Source of the DNA: Sphingopyxis sp.
Lineage (GTDB): Bacteria; Pseudomonadota; Alphaproteobacteria; Sphingomonadales; Sphingomonadaceae
Reading direction: 5' to 3'
Assembly: GCF_016704835.1 (NCBI RefSeq)
Contig: NZ_JADIZJ010000005.1
Location: forward strand, 1-64,000
Length of the DNA: 64,000 bases
Shown here: positions 48,855-58,539 of the stretch, in pieces
Layout of the letters: each line of letters starts with the position of its first letter
How positions within the stretch are numbered: position 1 is the first letter of the stretch
The notes under the pieces: model-generated
What the model was told of the DNA's origin: nothing
Seen by the model: only the letters and a program-made list of their open reading frames with translations
Databases searched by the model: none
Position numbers and translations under genes: made by a program

Positions 48855-48985
48855 TCGGTAACTCTCTCATGCGATGATTGATTGCAGCGTGCGGGACCGA
48901 TAGGGGTTTCGCTTGCGAGTTGCAAAAACAAAGCAGCCGGTCCAACCCGGGCGGACGCGATCGATAAGTGGGACAAAGTGATTAA

Positions 48986-51304
48986 ATGAGCTGGGCTTTG
49001 TTCCGACAAGCGCACCGATCGCCGCCGCTGTGGCTGGCGACAGCGAGCGGCTTTGCTTTGCTTGCCAGTCCCGCGGCCGCGCAGCAGGCCGGCGAGCAGC
49101 AGGCCGCCGAATCGCCTCCCCGACAGGAAATTGCTGGCGAACCCGACCTCCAGACCCCTGATGTCGCACCGGTCACCGCCGATGCCCCCGCGGTCGCCGC
49201 CGAAAACCAGATTGGCTTTGCTGCCGACAACCTCAATTACGACGGCGACAGCGAGGTTGTGGTGGCTGAGGGCAGTGTCGCGATGAATCGCGAGGCGATT
49301 TCGATGCGCGCCGACAAGGTTACCTGGAACCGCAAGACGGGGCAGGTCTTTGCCGAGGGCAATGTCGCCATCAAGAGTCCCGAGGGCGACACCGCCTACG
49401 GCGACCGCATCGAGCTGACCGACAGTTTGCGCGATGGCGTGGTCGAAAATTTGCTCGTCGTACTCGACAATGGATCGCGCCTGGCGGCGATCAAAGGCAC
49501 GCGGTTCGAGAATGGCAATATCGAGCTGGAAAACGCCGCCTACACCCCTTGCCCGGTCGAAGATGCCGAGGGCTGCCCCAAGAACCCGAGCTGGCAGATC
49601 CGCGCCGTGCGCGTGACTTATGACCGTGCGAAGAACAAGATTCGCTACAAGGGGGCGCGGGTCGAAATTTTCGGCCTGCCATTGATTCCGTTGCCTGGAC
49701 TCAGCCATCCGGCAAACAGCGAAGCAGGTAGCGGCATTTTGGTGCCTGAAATCCGGCTCGATCGCAGCAACGGCTTCGAAGTGGCGGTGCCCTATTATCT
49801 GCGCCTCGCCGCTGATCGCGACATAACGATCACGCCGCATCTCTACACGGGCGCGGCGCCGATGCTCGAGGGCGAATTCCGGGCGCTGACCGACATCGGT
49901 TCATTCCGCATCAACGGCTATGCGACCTATGGCTCGTTGGTTCCGCTGACCGGCGAAGATCCCGACAGCCGCAAGCGCTTTCGCGGCTACCTCGAAAGCG
50001 CCGGAAAGTTTCAATTCGATCCGCGCTGGAGCCTGAGCTATTCAGGCCGTATCGCGACCGACCGCACCTTCATGCGCCGCTATGACATCAGCCGCGACGA
50101 TCGACTGCGTTCGACCTTCGAGCTCGAACGGATCGGTGGCAATGCTTACCTCTCGATCGCGGGCTGGGCGACGCAGACGCTGCGTCGCAACGACGAACAG
50201 GGGCAGCAGCCGATCGCGCTGCCGATTATCGATTATCGCCAGCGCCTGGCCGATCCGTGGCTCGGTGGCCAGTTCGAGTTGCAGCTCAATACGCTGGCGA
50301 TCGGTCGCACCGCGGGACAGGACACCCAGCGCGCTTTTGCCGGCGCTCGCTGGGATTTGCGGGGACTGACGCGGCTGGGGCAAGAGGTCACGCTGACCGC
50401 ATTGGTCCGCGGCGACGTCTATCACAGCGACGAAAATCTGCTGACTGCGATCCCCGGTTATCGCGGCAAGTCGGGCTGGCAGGCGCGCGGGATTGCGGCC
50501 GTGGCTGCAGATATGCGTTGGCCCTTCGTCGGCGAATTTGCGGGCGGCACCCAGACGCTGACCCCGCGCGTCCAGATCGTCGCCACCCCGCCGATCAAGA
50601 ACCTCGACATTCCAAACGAGGATTCGCGCGCCTTCGATCTCGAAGACAGCAACCTCTTCGCGATCAACCGCTTCAACGGCTACGACCGCTTCGAGGACGG
50701 CGCGCGCATCACCTATGGCGTCGAATGGAATTACAGCCGCCCTGGCTTCAACATCAGCAGTGTCGTCGGCCAAAGCTATCGCCTCTCGGACAAGCCGAGC
50801 CTGTTCCCCGACGGCACCGGGTTGACCGACCGCACGTCGGACGTCGTCGGGCGCACGACGATTGCCTACCGCGACTTCTTGCGCCTCACCCACCGTTACC
50901 GGCTCGACAAGGATAGTTTCGCGATCCGGCGCAACGAATTCGACGCGACGATTGGCAGCCGCTCGACTTATGCCGTACTCGGCTATTCGCGGCTCAACCG
51001 CGACATCCTGCTGCTCGGCGAGGATTTGCAGGACCGCTCGGAAGCGCGTGTCGGCGGCCGCGTCGCGGTGGCGCGCAACTGGTCTGTGTTCGGATCGGCG
51101 ATCGTCGACCTGACCCAGCAAAGCGACGACCCGCTGAGCAGCGCCGATGGTTTCGAGCCGATTCGTCATCGCCTCGGCGTCGCTTATGACGACGACTGCC
51201 TGTCGATCGCCCTGACCTGGCGCCGCGACTATGCCGACACCGGCGATGCCAAGCGGGGCAACAGTTTCTCGTTCCGCATCGCCTTCCGCAATCTGGGGTT
51301 CTGA
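48986..51304 (+). CDS. lptD: LPS-assembly protein LptD
   Basis: The outer-membrane translocon of lipopolysaccharide (772 residues). A signal peptide (ASGFALLASPAAAQQ) is followed by an OstA/LptA-type domain (about 70-200; ADNLNYDGDSEVVVAEGSV, RADKVTWNRKTGQVFAEGNV) and a C-terminal LptD beta-barrel ending in SFRIAFRNLGF, with a terminal Phe. This is a normal size for alphaproteobacteria. Cysteines in TPCPVEDAEGCPKNPSW may give the disulfide seen in LptD. It leads the run lptD-surA-pdxA-rsmA, the same order as in Escherichia coli. Confidence 0.94.
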   Translation: MSWALFRQAHRSPPLWLATASGFALLASPAAAQQAGEQQAAESPPRQEIAGEPDLQTPDVAPVTADAPAVAAENQIGFAADNLNYDGDSEVVVAEGSVAMNREAISMRADKVTWNRKTGQVFAEGNVAIKSPEGDTAYGDRIELTDSLRDGVVENLLVVLDNGSRLAAIKGTRFENGNIELENAAYTPCPVEDAEGCPKNPSWQIRAVRVTYDRAKNKIRYKGARVEIFGLPLIPLPGLSHPANSEAGSGILVPEIRLDRSNGFEVAVPYYLRLAADRDITITPHLYTGAAPMLEGEFRALTDIGSFRINGYATYGSLVPLTGEDPDSRKRFRGYLESAGKFQFDPRWSLSYSGRIATDRTFMRRYDISRDDRLRSTFELERIGGNAYLSIAGWATQTLRRNDEQGQQPIALPIIDYRQRLADPWLGGQFELQLNTLAIGRTAGQDTQRAFAGARWDLRGLTRLGQEVTLTALVRGDVYHSDENLLTAIPGYRGKSGWQARGIAAVAADMRWPFVGEFAGGTQTLTPRVQIVATPPIKNLDIPNEDSRAFDLEDSNLFAINRFNGYDRFEDGARITYGVEWNYSRPGFNISSVVGQSYRLSDKPSLFPDGTGLTDRTSDVVGRTTIAYRDFLRLTHRYRLDKDSFAIRRNEFDATIGSRSTYAVLGYSRLNRDILLLGEDLQDRSEARVGGRVAVARNWSVFGSAIVDLTQQSDDPLSSADGFEPIRHRLGVAYDDDCLSIALTWRRDYADTGDAKRGNSFSFRIAFRNLGF

Positions 51305-51437
51305 ACAGATCGCTCAGCCTAGGTTCAGCGTTCGCGCGCTATCCGCGGCCTTCAAAGGGTCAATATGGCGGATTGCGCTGGACCATCGGGCGTGTCCGCT
51401 GATACGGAGCGTCCGAACCGTCTCGAATAGGGTAAAG

Positions 51438-52778
51438 ATGACCAAATTTTCGACCATGATCGGCCTGATCGCCGTGGCCGCAGTCGGCATTACGCCCGTG
51501 GTGGCTCAGACCGTCGGCGACGACCAAGTCCCGACGACCAGCCTCAAAATCCCGGGCGATGTCCAGATTTTCGGCGACGCCAAAAACAACGTCTATCGCC
51601 CCTCGGCGACGGTGAACGGCGAGATCATAACCGCGACCGACATCGAACAGCGCATGGCGCTGATCCGGATCGCCAACAACAATGTCGAACTGCCGCCCGA
51701 GGAGCTTCAGCGGCTGCGTCAGCAGGTCTTCAGCAACCTGATCGACGAGAAGCTGCAGATTCAGGAAGCCAAGGCCGCTGAAATCACGATTGACGAAAAT
51801 GTCGTCAACGACCAGTTCGCCCGGCTCGCGCTCCGCTTCAAGCAGACGCCTGACCAGTTTACGACCTACCTGACCTCGAAAGGCTCGTCCGCCGCGGCGG
51901 TCAAGCAACAGATTCGCGGCGAATTCGCCTGGGATCGCCTGTTGTCGCGCAACATCCAGTCGACCACCAATGTTTCAACCGACGAGGTCGAATCGGTGGT
52001 CCAGCGGATGAACGATTCCAAGGGTCAGGACGAGTTCCATCTTGGCGAAATCTATCTGTCGTCTCCGCCCGAAAATGTCGCGGCGGTGACCGAAAACGCG
52101 CAGAAAATCATGCAGGCGCTACAGGCAGGAGGCAGCTTTGCCGCCTATGCCCGCCAGTTTTCGGAAGCATCGACCGCGGTCGTCGGCGGCGACCTGGGCT
52201 GGGTTAAGGCCGGCCAATTGCCGACTTCGATGGCCGAAGCTGCCGCGCAGATGCAGGCGGGCCAGCTGGTCGGGCCGATCCAGGTTCCGGGCGGCGTGTC
52301 GATCATGCTGATGATCGATCGGCGCCAGGTTCTCACGGCCGATCCGCGCGACGCAATCCTAAGCCTCAAGCAGATTTCGCTCGATTTCCCTGCCGGGACC
52401 ACGCAGGCGCGCGCGTCCGAGCTTGCCAGCCAGTTCGCCGAAGCAACGCGCAATATCGCGGGTTGCGGCGGCGCCGAGGCGGTTGCGGCGCAGCTTGGCG
52501 CCAATGTGGTATCGCGCGACAATATCGAAATGCGCGTTTTGCCCGCACCGTTGCAGAATACGTTGATCAACTTGCAGATCGGGCAAACCACCCAGCCCTT
52601 TGGTGCGGTGAACGAGGGCGTCAGCGTCCTGGTGTTATGCGGACGCGACATGCCGCAAACGGCGACCGCACCGAACATCGAGCAAATTGAACAGCGTCTG
52701 CTCGAAGAAAAGGTCAACAAGCGGGCGCAGCGTTATTTGCGTGACCTGCGCCGGGATGCCGTGATCGAATATAGCTAA
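51438..52778 (+). CDS. surA: periplasmic chaperone/peptidyl-prolyl isomerase SurA
   Basis: A secreted chaperone of 446 residues needed for outer-membrane protein folding. The signal peptide is MTKFSTMIGLIAVAAVGITP, with cleavage after VVAQ. The N-terminal chaperone part (ASVNGEIITATDIEQRMAL-like block, about 55-75, then helices) is followed by a PpiC-type isomerase region (DEFHLGEIYLSSPP, AARQFSEA-like, GGDLGWVKAGQLP). The start at 51438 is preceded by a weak GGTAAAG. It lies next to lptD, whose product it helps to fold. Confidence 0.92.
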   Translation: MTKFSTMIGLIAVAAVGITPVVAQTVGDDQVPTTSLKIPGDVQIFGDAKNNVYRPSATVNGEIITATDIEQRMALIRIANNNVELPPEELQRLRQQVFSNLIDEKLQIQEAKAAEITIDENVVNDQFARLALRFKQTPDQFTTYLTSKGSSAAAVKQQIRGEFAWDRLLSRNIQSTTNVSTDEVESVVQRMNDSKGQDEFHLGEIYLSSPPENVAAVTENAQKIMQALQAGGSFAAYARQFSEASTAVVGGDLGWVKAGQLPTSMAEAAAQMQAGQLVGPIQVPGGVSIMLMIDRRQVLTADPRDAILSLKQISLDFPAGTTQARASELASQFAEATRNIAGCGGAEAVAAQLGANVVSRDNIEMRVLPAPLQNTLINLQIGQTTQPFGAVNEGVSVLVLCGRDMPQTATAPNIEQIEQRLLEEKVNKRAQRYLRDLRRDAVIEYS

Positions 52779-53797
52779 TGTCGTATTCCTATCTTCGACA
52801 GCCGATCGCGGTCACCCTGGGTGACCCGGCCGGCGTCGGACCCGAAGTCACCGCCCGCGCCTGGGCCGCGCGCCGCGACCATAATCTGCCCCCCTTCGTC
52901 GCCATCGGCGACGCTGCGGCGATCACCGCCGTCTGGGATGGCCCGATTGCGCGGGTCGGCGATATGGGCGAGGTCCAGCAGGCCTTTGACGACGCGCTGC
53001 CCGTCTGGCATCTTGAGGACAGCGGGCCGGTGACGCCCGGTACGCCGACCGCCGCGGGTGCGGCCTGCGCGCTCCACGCGCTTGAAACCGGCATCGGGCT
53101 GACCCGCAACCAGGCGAGTTCGGCGCTGGTCACGGGATCGGTGTCGAAATTCGCACTGCACGGCATCGGATATACCCATCCCGGCCAGACCGAGTTTATT
53201 GCCGAACGCTGCGGCGTGACCGCAACCAACGCGGTGATGATGCTCGCGGGGCCGGCGCTGCGCGTCGTGCCGCTGACCGTGCATATCCCGCTCAGCGAAG
53301 TGTCCGAGCGACTGACCACCGAATTGATCGTCGCCAAGGCGCGGATCGTCGTGCGCGGCCTCAAACGCGATTTCGGCATCGCAGCGCCGCGCATCGCGCT
53401 CGCGGGGCTCAATCCCCATGCCGGCGAAAGCGGCCAGCTCGGCAGCGAGGAAGAGCGGATCATGATGCCCGCCGTCGCCCAACTGGCCGAGGAAGGCATC
53501 ATCGTCGATGGCCCGCTTGCCGCCGACGGCCTGTTCGCGCCCGCCGTTCGCGTCCGTTACGACGCGCTGCTCTGCGCGTATCACGATCAGGCGCTGACCC
53601 CGTTCAAGGCGCTGCATTTCCACGACGGGGTCAATCTGACCCTCGGCCTGCCGATCATCCGCACCTCGCCCGACCATGGCACCGCGTTCAATATCGCCGG
53701 GACCGGGCGCGCAGATCCCGGCCCGACGATCGCGGCGATCGCCATGGCCGCCAAGCTGGCGATCGCGCGCGAGCGCAGCTGCGCGCCGGCCAAGTGA
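52778..53797 (+). CDS. pdxA: 4-hydroxythreonine-4-phosphate dehydrogenase
   Basis: An NAD-dependent metal enzyme of 339 residues in pyridoxal phosphate synthesis. Conserved parts are PIAVTLGDPAGVGPEV, GYTHPGQTEFIAERCG with the metal-binding His, GLNPHAGESGQLGSEEERIM, and HDQALTPFKALHFHDGVNLTLGLP. Length matches Escherichia coli PdxA (329). Its start overlaps surA by one base (TAATG) and its end overlaps rsmA by four (GTGA). Confidence 0.97.
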   Translation: MSYSYLRQPIAVTLGDPAGVGPEVTARAWAARRDHNLPPFVAIGDAAAITAVWDGPIARVGDMGEVQQAFDDALPVWHLEDSGPVTPGTPTAAGAACALHALETGIGLTRNQASSALVTGSVSKFALHGIGYTHPGQTEFIAERCGVTATNAVMMLAGPALRVVPLTVHIPLSEVSERLTTELIVAKARIVVRGLKRDFGIAAPRIALAGLNPHAGESGQLGSEEERIMMPAVAQLAEEGIIVDGPLAADGLFAPAVRVRYDALLCAYHDQALTPFKALHFHDGVNLTLGLPIIRTSPDHGTAFNIAGTGRADPGPTIAAIAMAAKLAIARERSCAPAK

Positions 53798-54642
53798 CGG
53801 CGCGAGCGGCGCCCCACCTGCCGCCACTGCGCGAGACGGTGCGTGCGCACGGATTGCAGGCGAGCAAGGCCCTCGGCCAGAATTTCCTGTTCGACGAACA
53901 ATTGCTTGATCGCATCGCGGCTATCCCCGGCGACCTCGACGGTGCCACTGTGTTCGAGGTTGGCCCCGGCCCCGGCGGGCTGACGCGCGCGTTACTCCGC
54001 GCCGGGGCGAAGGTGATCGCGGTCGAACGCGATGACCGCTGCCTGCCGCTGCTCACCGAGCTGGCCGACGCTTTTCCGGGGCAGCTCACGGTCATCGCCG
54101 ACGACGCGATGGCGGTCGATGTCGATGCGCTGACCGGCGGAACGCCTTATCATGTCGTCGCAAACCTGCCCTATAATGTCGGCACCGCGCTGTTCACACG
54201 CTGGCTTGAACCGGCAAGCTGGCCGCCGCGCTGGGTATCGCTGACCTTGATGTTCCAGCAGGAAGTCGCCGAACGCATCGTCGCGCCGGTTGGCGCCAGC
54301 GCCTTTGGGCGCCTCGCCGTGCTGGCGCAGTGGCGCTCCACCGCGAAGATCGCCATGAAGGTTCACCGCTCGGCCTTCACCCCGCCGCCGAAGGTCATGT
54401 CGGCGATCGTCCATGTCGTTCCCGCCGACCAACCCGAAGGCGTCAATCCGAAACTGCTGTCGAAACTGACCGAAAAGGGCTTCGGACAACGCCGCAAGAT
54501 GTTGCGGCAGAGCCTGAAAGGCGTTGAAGGTGCCGTCGCCGCGGCGGAGACGCTCGGCATCGACCCGACGCGCCGTGCCGAGACGATCAGTGTTGGCGAA
54601 TGGGCGGCGCTGGCGCGGGCGCTTGGGTTCAATAACGGCTAG
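53794..54642 (+). CDS. rsmA: 16S rRNA dimethyladenosine transferase (RsmA/KsgA)
   Basis: An S-adenosylmethionine-dependent enzyme of 282 residues that dimethylates A1518 and A1519 of 16S rRNA. It has KALGQNFLFDEQLLDRIA, the cofactor motif FEVGPGPGGLTRALL, the catalytic NLPYNVGTALF and PPKVMSAIVHV. The start is GTG at 53794, overlapping the pdxA stop. It is the last gene in the lptD-surA-pdxA run; its downstream neighbour is convergent. Confidence 0.97.
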   Translation: MTARAAPHLPPLRETVRAHGLQASKALGQNFLFDEQLLDRIAAIPGDLDGATVFEVGPGPGGLTRALLRAGAKVIAVERDDRCLPLLTELADAFPGQLTVIADDAMAVDVDALTGGTPYHVVANLPYNVGTALFTRWLEPASWPPRWVSLTLMFQQEVAERIVAPVGASAFGRLAVLAQWRSTAKIAMKVHRSAFTPPPKVMSAIVHVVPADQPEGVNPKLLSKLTEKGFGQRRKMLRQSLKGVEGAVAAAETLGIDPTRRAETISVGEWAALARALGFNNG

Positions 54643-54659
54643 CGACCATGTGTGGACCT

Positions 54660-54983
54660 TCAAAGCGGAGGGGATTTTCCATCGTTCGTTTTTGAACGGA
54701 ACTCGCCAACCACGTCATACATGCCGGGATCAAATGTGGCGAATGACAGGGCTTCTTCGAGATATGGGCGTGGGGCTGGGTCTTGGCGCATGGCCTCATA
54801 GTCAGCGAGGCTGGCCCATTTAGCGTACATGGTGACCTTGCTGCCGTCCGTGCTGCGATGAAGGGTCGACGAAATGAACCCAGGCGCTTTGCTGACGATC
54901 TCGCCCGTGACCTTGGTCAATATATCGACCAATCGCTGTTGGTCGGACGGATCGACTCGAAAGACATTGATGAAGACAATCAC
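54660..54983 (-). CDS. small monooxygenase-like (ABM domain) protein
   Basis: A protein of 107 residues of the antibiotic biosynthesis monooxygenase-like (ABM, dimeric alpha/beta barrel) family: FINVFRVDPSDQQRLVDILT, APGFISSTLHRSTDGSKVTM and YAKWASLADYEAMRQDP. The start is the GTG at 54983, the first codon of MIVFINVF, with a weak AGGTTGG ahead. The reading frame can be extended upstream, but only over pepN in the wrong frame. Members act as quinone or haem monooxygenases or have no known role; I cannot choose. Confidence 0.75.
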   Translation of the reverse strand: MIVFINVFRVDPSDQQRLVDILTKVTGEIVSKAPGFISSTLHRSTDGSKVTMYAKWASLADYEAMRQDPAPRPYLEEALSFATFDPGMYDVVGEFRSKTNDGKSPPL

Positions 54984-55084
54984 GGCGTTCCAACCTGCGC
55001 GAAAAAGCGAGTCGATCGTAAGAGAAGTAGGGTCGATGGACGCAGAGGCAACTGCCGCTTTCCGCCCCAAAGCAGCCCAATACG

Positions 55085-57682
55085 CTACCCCATCAAACTC
55101 TTGCTCGCCTGCTCGGTCACATCGCGCGACAAGCCCGGCTGCGCCAATATCCGCTCCAGCTCGGCCTTCATCATCGCGGCGCGCGCCTCGTCGAAGCGCT
55201 TCCAGCGGCCGAGCGGGGGGATCATGCGTGCCGCTGTTTGCGGGTTTTTCGGGTCGAGTGCGATGACGAGATCGGCGATCAGCCGGTACCCCTCGCCATC
55301 GGCCTGATGAAACGCCGCCTGATTGCCCGACAGGGCGCCATATAGCGACCGAACGCGGTTCGGGTTCGCGAAGGTGAAGTCCGGATGCTGCGCCAGCTCC
55401 TTCACCGCATCGACGGTATCGGGGCGCAGCGACCACGCCTGCACCTGAAACCATTTGTCGAGCACCAGCGGATCGTCGCGATAGCGCTGGTAGAAGATAT
55501 CGAGCGCCGCCACGCGCTCGTCGCTGTCGCCATGCGCGAGCGTTGCGAGCGCCGCCTGCCGTTCGGTCATGCCGTCGGCGGCGGAGAAGATCTTGAACGC
55601 CAGCGCCGCCACATCCTCCATCGCCGTTGCTGCCAGATATGCCAGCGCCACGCCGCGCAGACGGCGGCCGCCTTTCGCCTTGCGCGACAGGTCGGTCGCG
55701 GGTGGCGCGTTGCTGGTGAGGAGCGCGCGCCAATCCTGTTCGAGCGCGGTGCCGATCGCCGCCTGCAGCGCCAGCCGCTCGCGGCGGATCGCGTCGGGGT
55801 CGACGGTCACCATCTGGTCACCGATAAAGGCTTCGCTGGGCAGCAGCACCGCCTCGGCGACAAATGCTGGATCGCTCGCAGCGCCTGTGAGCGTCTGCCC
55901 GATCGCGTCGATCACTGCCCGGTTATCGCGCGCCTCGCCCGACACCGCAGCGACCAGCGTGTCGAGCATCAGCTGCTGCAACGCCTCGTAGCGTGCGAAC
56001 GGATCGTCGTCGTTCGCAGCGAGCCATGCGAGTTCGCCATCCTGACGCGCGAAATCGACGATCACTGGCGCCGAAAAACCGCGGTTGAGCGACAGCATCG
56101 GGCGGCTGCGACCCGCGCCCAGCGGCACCGCCATATCGGCGCAGTCAAGCAGCACCAGCTGCTCTGCCGCCGCGTTGCCGCTGTCGCGGTCAAAGGGTTT
56201 GATCCGCAGCGGGATCAGCATCGGCTGCTTGTCGGGCTGGCCGGGGGTCGCCGGGACAGTCTGGGCAAGGTGCAGTGTGTGCTCACCCGTCGCCGCGTCG
56301 GTGGCGATCCGCGCGGTGACCCGCGGCGTCCCCGCCTGGCTGTACCACAGGCGAAATTGCGTCAGGTCTATGCCCGCGCCATCCTCGATCGCGCGCACGA
56401 AGTCCTCACACGTCGCCGCCTCGCCATCGTGGCGATCGAAATAGAGGTCACTACCTTTGCGGAATCGCTCCGCCCCGACCATCGTCGCCATCATGCGGAT
56501 GATCTCTGCGCCTTTGTTATAGATGGTGGCGGTGTAGAAGTTTGAGATTTCCTGAAAGCTGTCGGGACGGATCGGGTGCGCGAGTGGCCCGGCATCCTCA
56601 GGAAATTGCGCGGCGCGGAGCAGGCGCACATCCTCGATCCTTTTGACCGATGGCGAACCCATATCGGCCGAGAAACACTGATCGCGATAGACGGTAAAGC
56701 CCTCTTTCAACGACAACTGGAACCAGTCGCGGCAGGTGACACGGTTGCCCGACCAGTTGTGGAAATATTCGTGCGCCACGACGCCCTCGACCCCGTCATA
56801 ATCGACGTCGGTCGCGGTGTCAGAGTCGGCGAGGATATAACGCGTGTTGAAGACGTTGAGCCCCTTGTTCTCCATCGCCCCCATGTTGAAATCGCTGACC
56901 GCGACGATGTTGAACAGGTCGAGGTCATATTCGCGGCCGTAGACGCGCTCGTCCCACGCCATGCTGTCCTTCAGAGCCTGCATCGCGTGGCCGGTGCGAT
57001 CGAGGTCGCCGTCGCGGACCCAGATGCCCAGCTCGACCTTGCGCCCCGACATCGTCGTGAAGCTGTCGCGGTTGACCACCAGGTCGCCCGCGACCAGCGC
57101 GAAAAGATAGCTCGGCTTGGGCCACGGATCTTCCCACAGCGCCCAATGATTGCCGCCGGCGCCATCGCCCTTGGCGATGCAATTGCCGTTCGACAGCAGG
57201 ATCGGGAACGCCGCCTTGTCGCCTTCCATCCGCACCTTATAGCGGCTCAGCACATCGGGGCGGTCGGGGTGAAAAGTGATACGGCGGAAACCCTCAGCCT
57301 CGCACTGGGTGCACAGCATCCCGTTTGACGCATAGAGCCCCATCAGCTGGGTGTTCGACGCAGGATGGATCAGCGTATCGATCTCGACCGTCGCCGCGGT
57401 CCGCTCGCCCAGCTCGATGACCAGGTCCTGGCCGTCCATGCGCCAATCGTTCCACACTTCAGTATCGACGCGCACCGCCGCGGGGGTCAACCCGTCGCCG
57501 CGCAGGACGAGCGGCACCGGCGCATCGGCTTGGCGCACCACCGACAGTGCCGCCCCGACGCGCGTCGCTTCGACCGCCAATGCGAAATCGAGCGCAACGT
57601 CGGGCACCTGCCAGTCGGGCGGGCGATAATCGCCGCGGTGGATGGTGACGGGGATGGCGGGGGTGGAAGAGGCGTCGGTCAT
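55085..57682 (-). CDS. pepN: aminopeptidase N (M1)
   Basis: A zinc metallopeptidase of 865 residues, close to Escherichia coli PepN (870), which trims peptides from the N-terminus. The exopeptidase motif is MGAMENKGLN, the zinc site AHEYFHNWSGNRV with the downstream Glu in LKEGFTVYRDQ. Four domains (N-terminal beta, thermolysin-like catalytic, small beta and C-terminal helical) can be traced along the sequence. It is transcribed alone, divergent from the SDR gene with about 45 bases between. Confidence 0.97.
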   Translation of the reverse strand: MTDASSTPAIPVTIHRGDYRPPDWQVPDVALDFALAVEATRVGAALSVVRQADAPVPLVLRGDGLTPAAVRVDTEVWNDWRMDGQDLVIELGERTAATVEIDTLIHPASNTQLMGLYASNGMLCTQCEAEGFRRITFHPDRPDVLSRYKVRMEGDKAAFPILLSNGNCIAKGDGAGGNHWALWEDPWPKPSYLFALVAGDLVVNRDSFTTMSGRKVELGIWVRDGDLDRTGHAMQALKDSMAWDERVYGREYDLDLFNIVAVSDFNMGAMENKGLNVFNTRYILADSDTATDVDYDGVEGVVAHEYFHNWSGNRVTCRDWFQLSLKEGFTVYRDQCFSADMGSPSVKRIEDVRLLRAAQFPEDAGPLAHPIRPDSFQEISNFYTATIYNKGAEIIRMMATMVGAERFRKGSDLYFDRHDGEAATCEDFVRAIEDGAGIDLTQFRLWYSQAGTPRVTARIATDAATGEHTLHLAQTVPATPGQPDKQPMLIPLRIKPFDRDSGNAAAEQLVLLDCADMAVPLGAGRSRPMLSLNRGFSAPVIVDFARQDGELAWLAANDDDPFARYEALQQLMLDTLVAAVSGEARDNRAVIDAIGQTLTGAASDPAFVAEAVLLPSEAFIGDQMVTVDPDAIRRERLALQAAIGTALEQDWRALLTSNAPPATDLSRKAKGGRRLRGVALAYLAATAMEDVAALAFKIFSAADGMTERQAALATLAHGDSDERVAALDIFYQRYRDDPLVLDKWFQVQAWSLRPDTVDAVKELAQHPDFTFANPNRVRSLYGALSGNQAAFHQADGEGYRLIADLVIALDPKNPQTAARMIPPLGRWKRFDEARAAMMKAELERILAQPGLSRDVTEQASKSLMG

Positions 57683-57728
57683 GTTTCGGGTCTAGGCGCG
57701 GGGCGCGGAGCGCGCAATAAGGCGGGCG

Positions 57729-58520
57729 ATGAGACAGATGCTGATTTTCGGGATGGGCTATGCCGCGAGCCATCTCGCCGGCCGCTTGCGCGCACGGGGC
57801 TGGGAGGTGGCCGGGACGACGCAGGACGGTCGCGGCGACAGCATCGCGTTCGCAGACGACGGCGCAGTGCTCGCGGCGCTACGGTCGGCGACGCATATTC
57901 TGTCGTCGGTGCCACCGGTCGCCGGCGCTGACCCCGTGCTGGCGCGCTATGGCGATGCCATCGCGATCGCCCCGGCGGCGTGGGTCGGCTATCTGTCTTC
58001 GACCGGCGTCTATGGTGACGCCGGCGGCGCATGGGTCGACGAAAGCGCACCCATCAAAGGCCGCCGCCGCGACCGCACGGCCGCGGACGCGGCATGGACG
58101 GCGCTGCGTAGCGATGTGTCGGTCTTTCGCCTCCCCGGTATCTACGGTCCCGGTCGTTCGATCCTCAACCGCATTGCCGAGGGGCGGGCGCACCGGATCG
58201 ACCACCCCGACCAGGTCTTCAGTCGCGTCCATGTCGATGACATTACGGGCGGCGTGATCGCGTCGTTCAAGGGACCGGCGGGGGTCTTTAATCTCGCCGA
58301 CGACGAACCCTGTCACCAGAACCGCTTGGTCGAATGGGGCTGCCGGATGCTGGGGGCGCCGCTGCCGCCGCTGCAATCGCTCGACGAGGCAGGTCTGTCA
58401 CCCGCGGCGCGCGCCTTCTACGCTGAAAATCGCCGGGTCGCGAACGGCAAAGCCAGACGGCTGCTGGGCTGGACACCGCGCTATCCGAGTTTTCGTGAAG
58501 GATTAGTGGCCTGCGCTTAA
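57729..58520 (+). CDS. NAD(P)-dependent epimerase/SDR-like protein (YeeZ type)
   Basis: A protein of 263 residues with an N-terminal dinucleotide-binding start MLIFGMGYAASHLAGRLRAR (Gly pattern GxGxxA), an extended SDR-like YLSSTGVYGDAGGAW and a C-terminal GKARRLLGWTPRYPSFREGL, which resembles nucleotide-sugar epimerases and the YeeZ group. The catalytic Tyr-x3-Lys is not clear, so activity is uncertain. No neighbouring sugar gene points to a substrate. It overlaps nothing and is followed by a convergent DUF445 gene. Confidence 0.78.
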   Translation: MRQMLIFGMGYAASHLAGRLRARGWEVAGTTQDGRGDSIAFADDGAVLAALRSATHILSSVPPVAGADPVLARYGDAIAIAPAAWVGYLSSTGVYGDAGGAWVDESAPIKGRRRDRTAADAAWTALRSDVSVFRLPGIYGPGRSILNRIAEGRAHRIDHPDQVFSRVHVDDITGGVIASFKGPAGVFNLADDEPCHQNRLVEWGCRMLGAPLPPLQSLDEAGLSPAARAFYAENRRVANGKARRLLGWTPRYPSFREGLVACA

Positions 58521-58539
58521 CCGCCACCCTCGCGATGGA

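Noticed and set aside
54984..55733. Long version of the small monooxygenase-like protein
   Set aside because: The extension is antisense-like sequence overlapping pepN in the wrong frame; the ABM domain starts at the GTG 54983.
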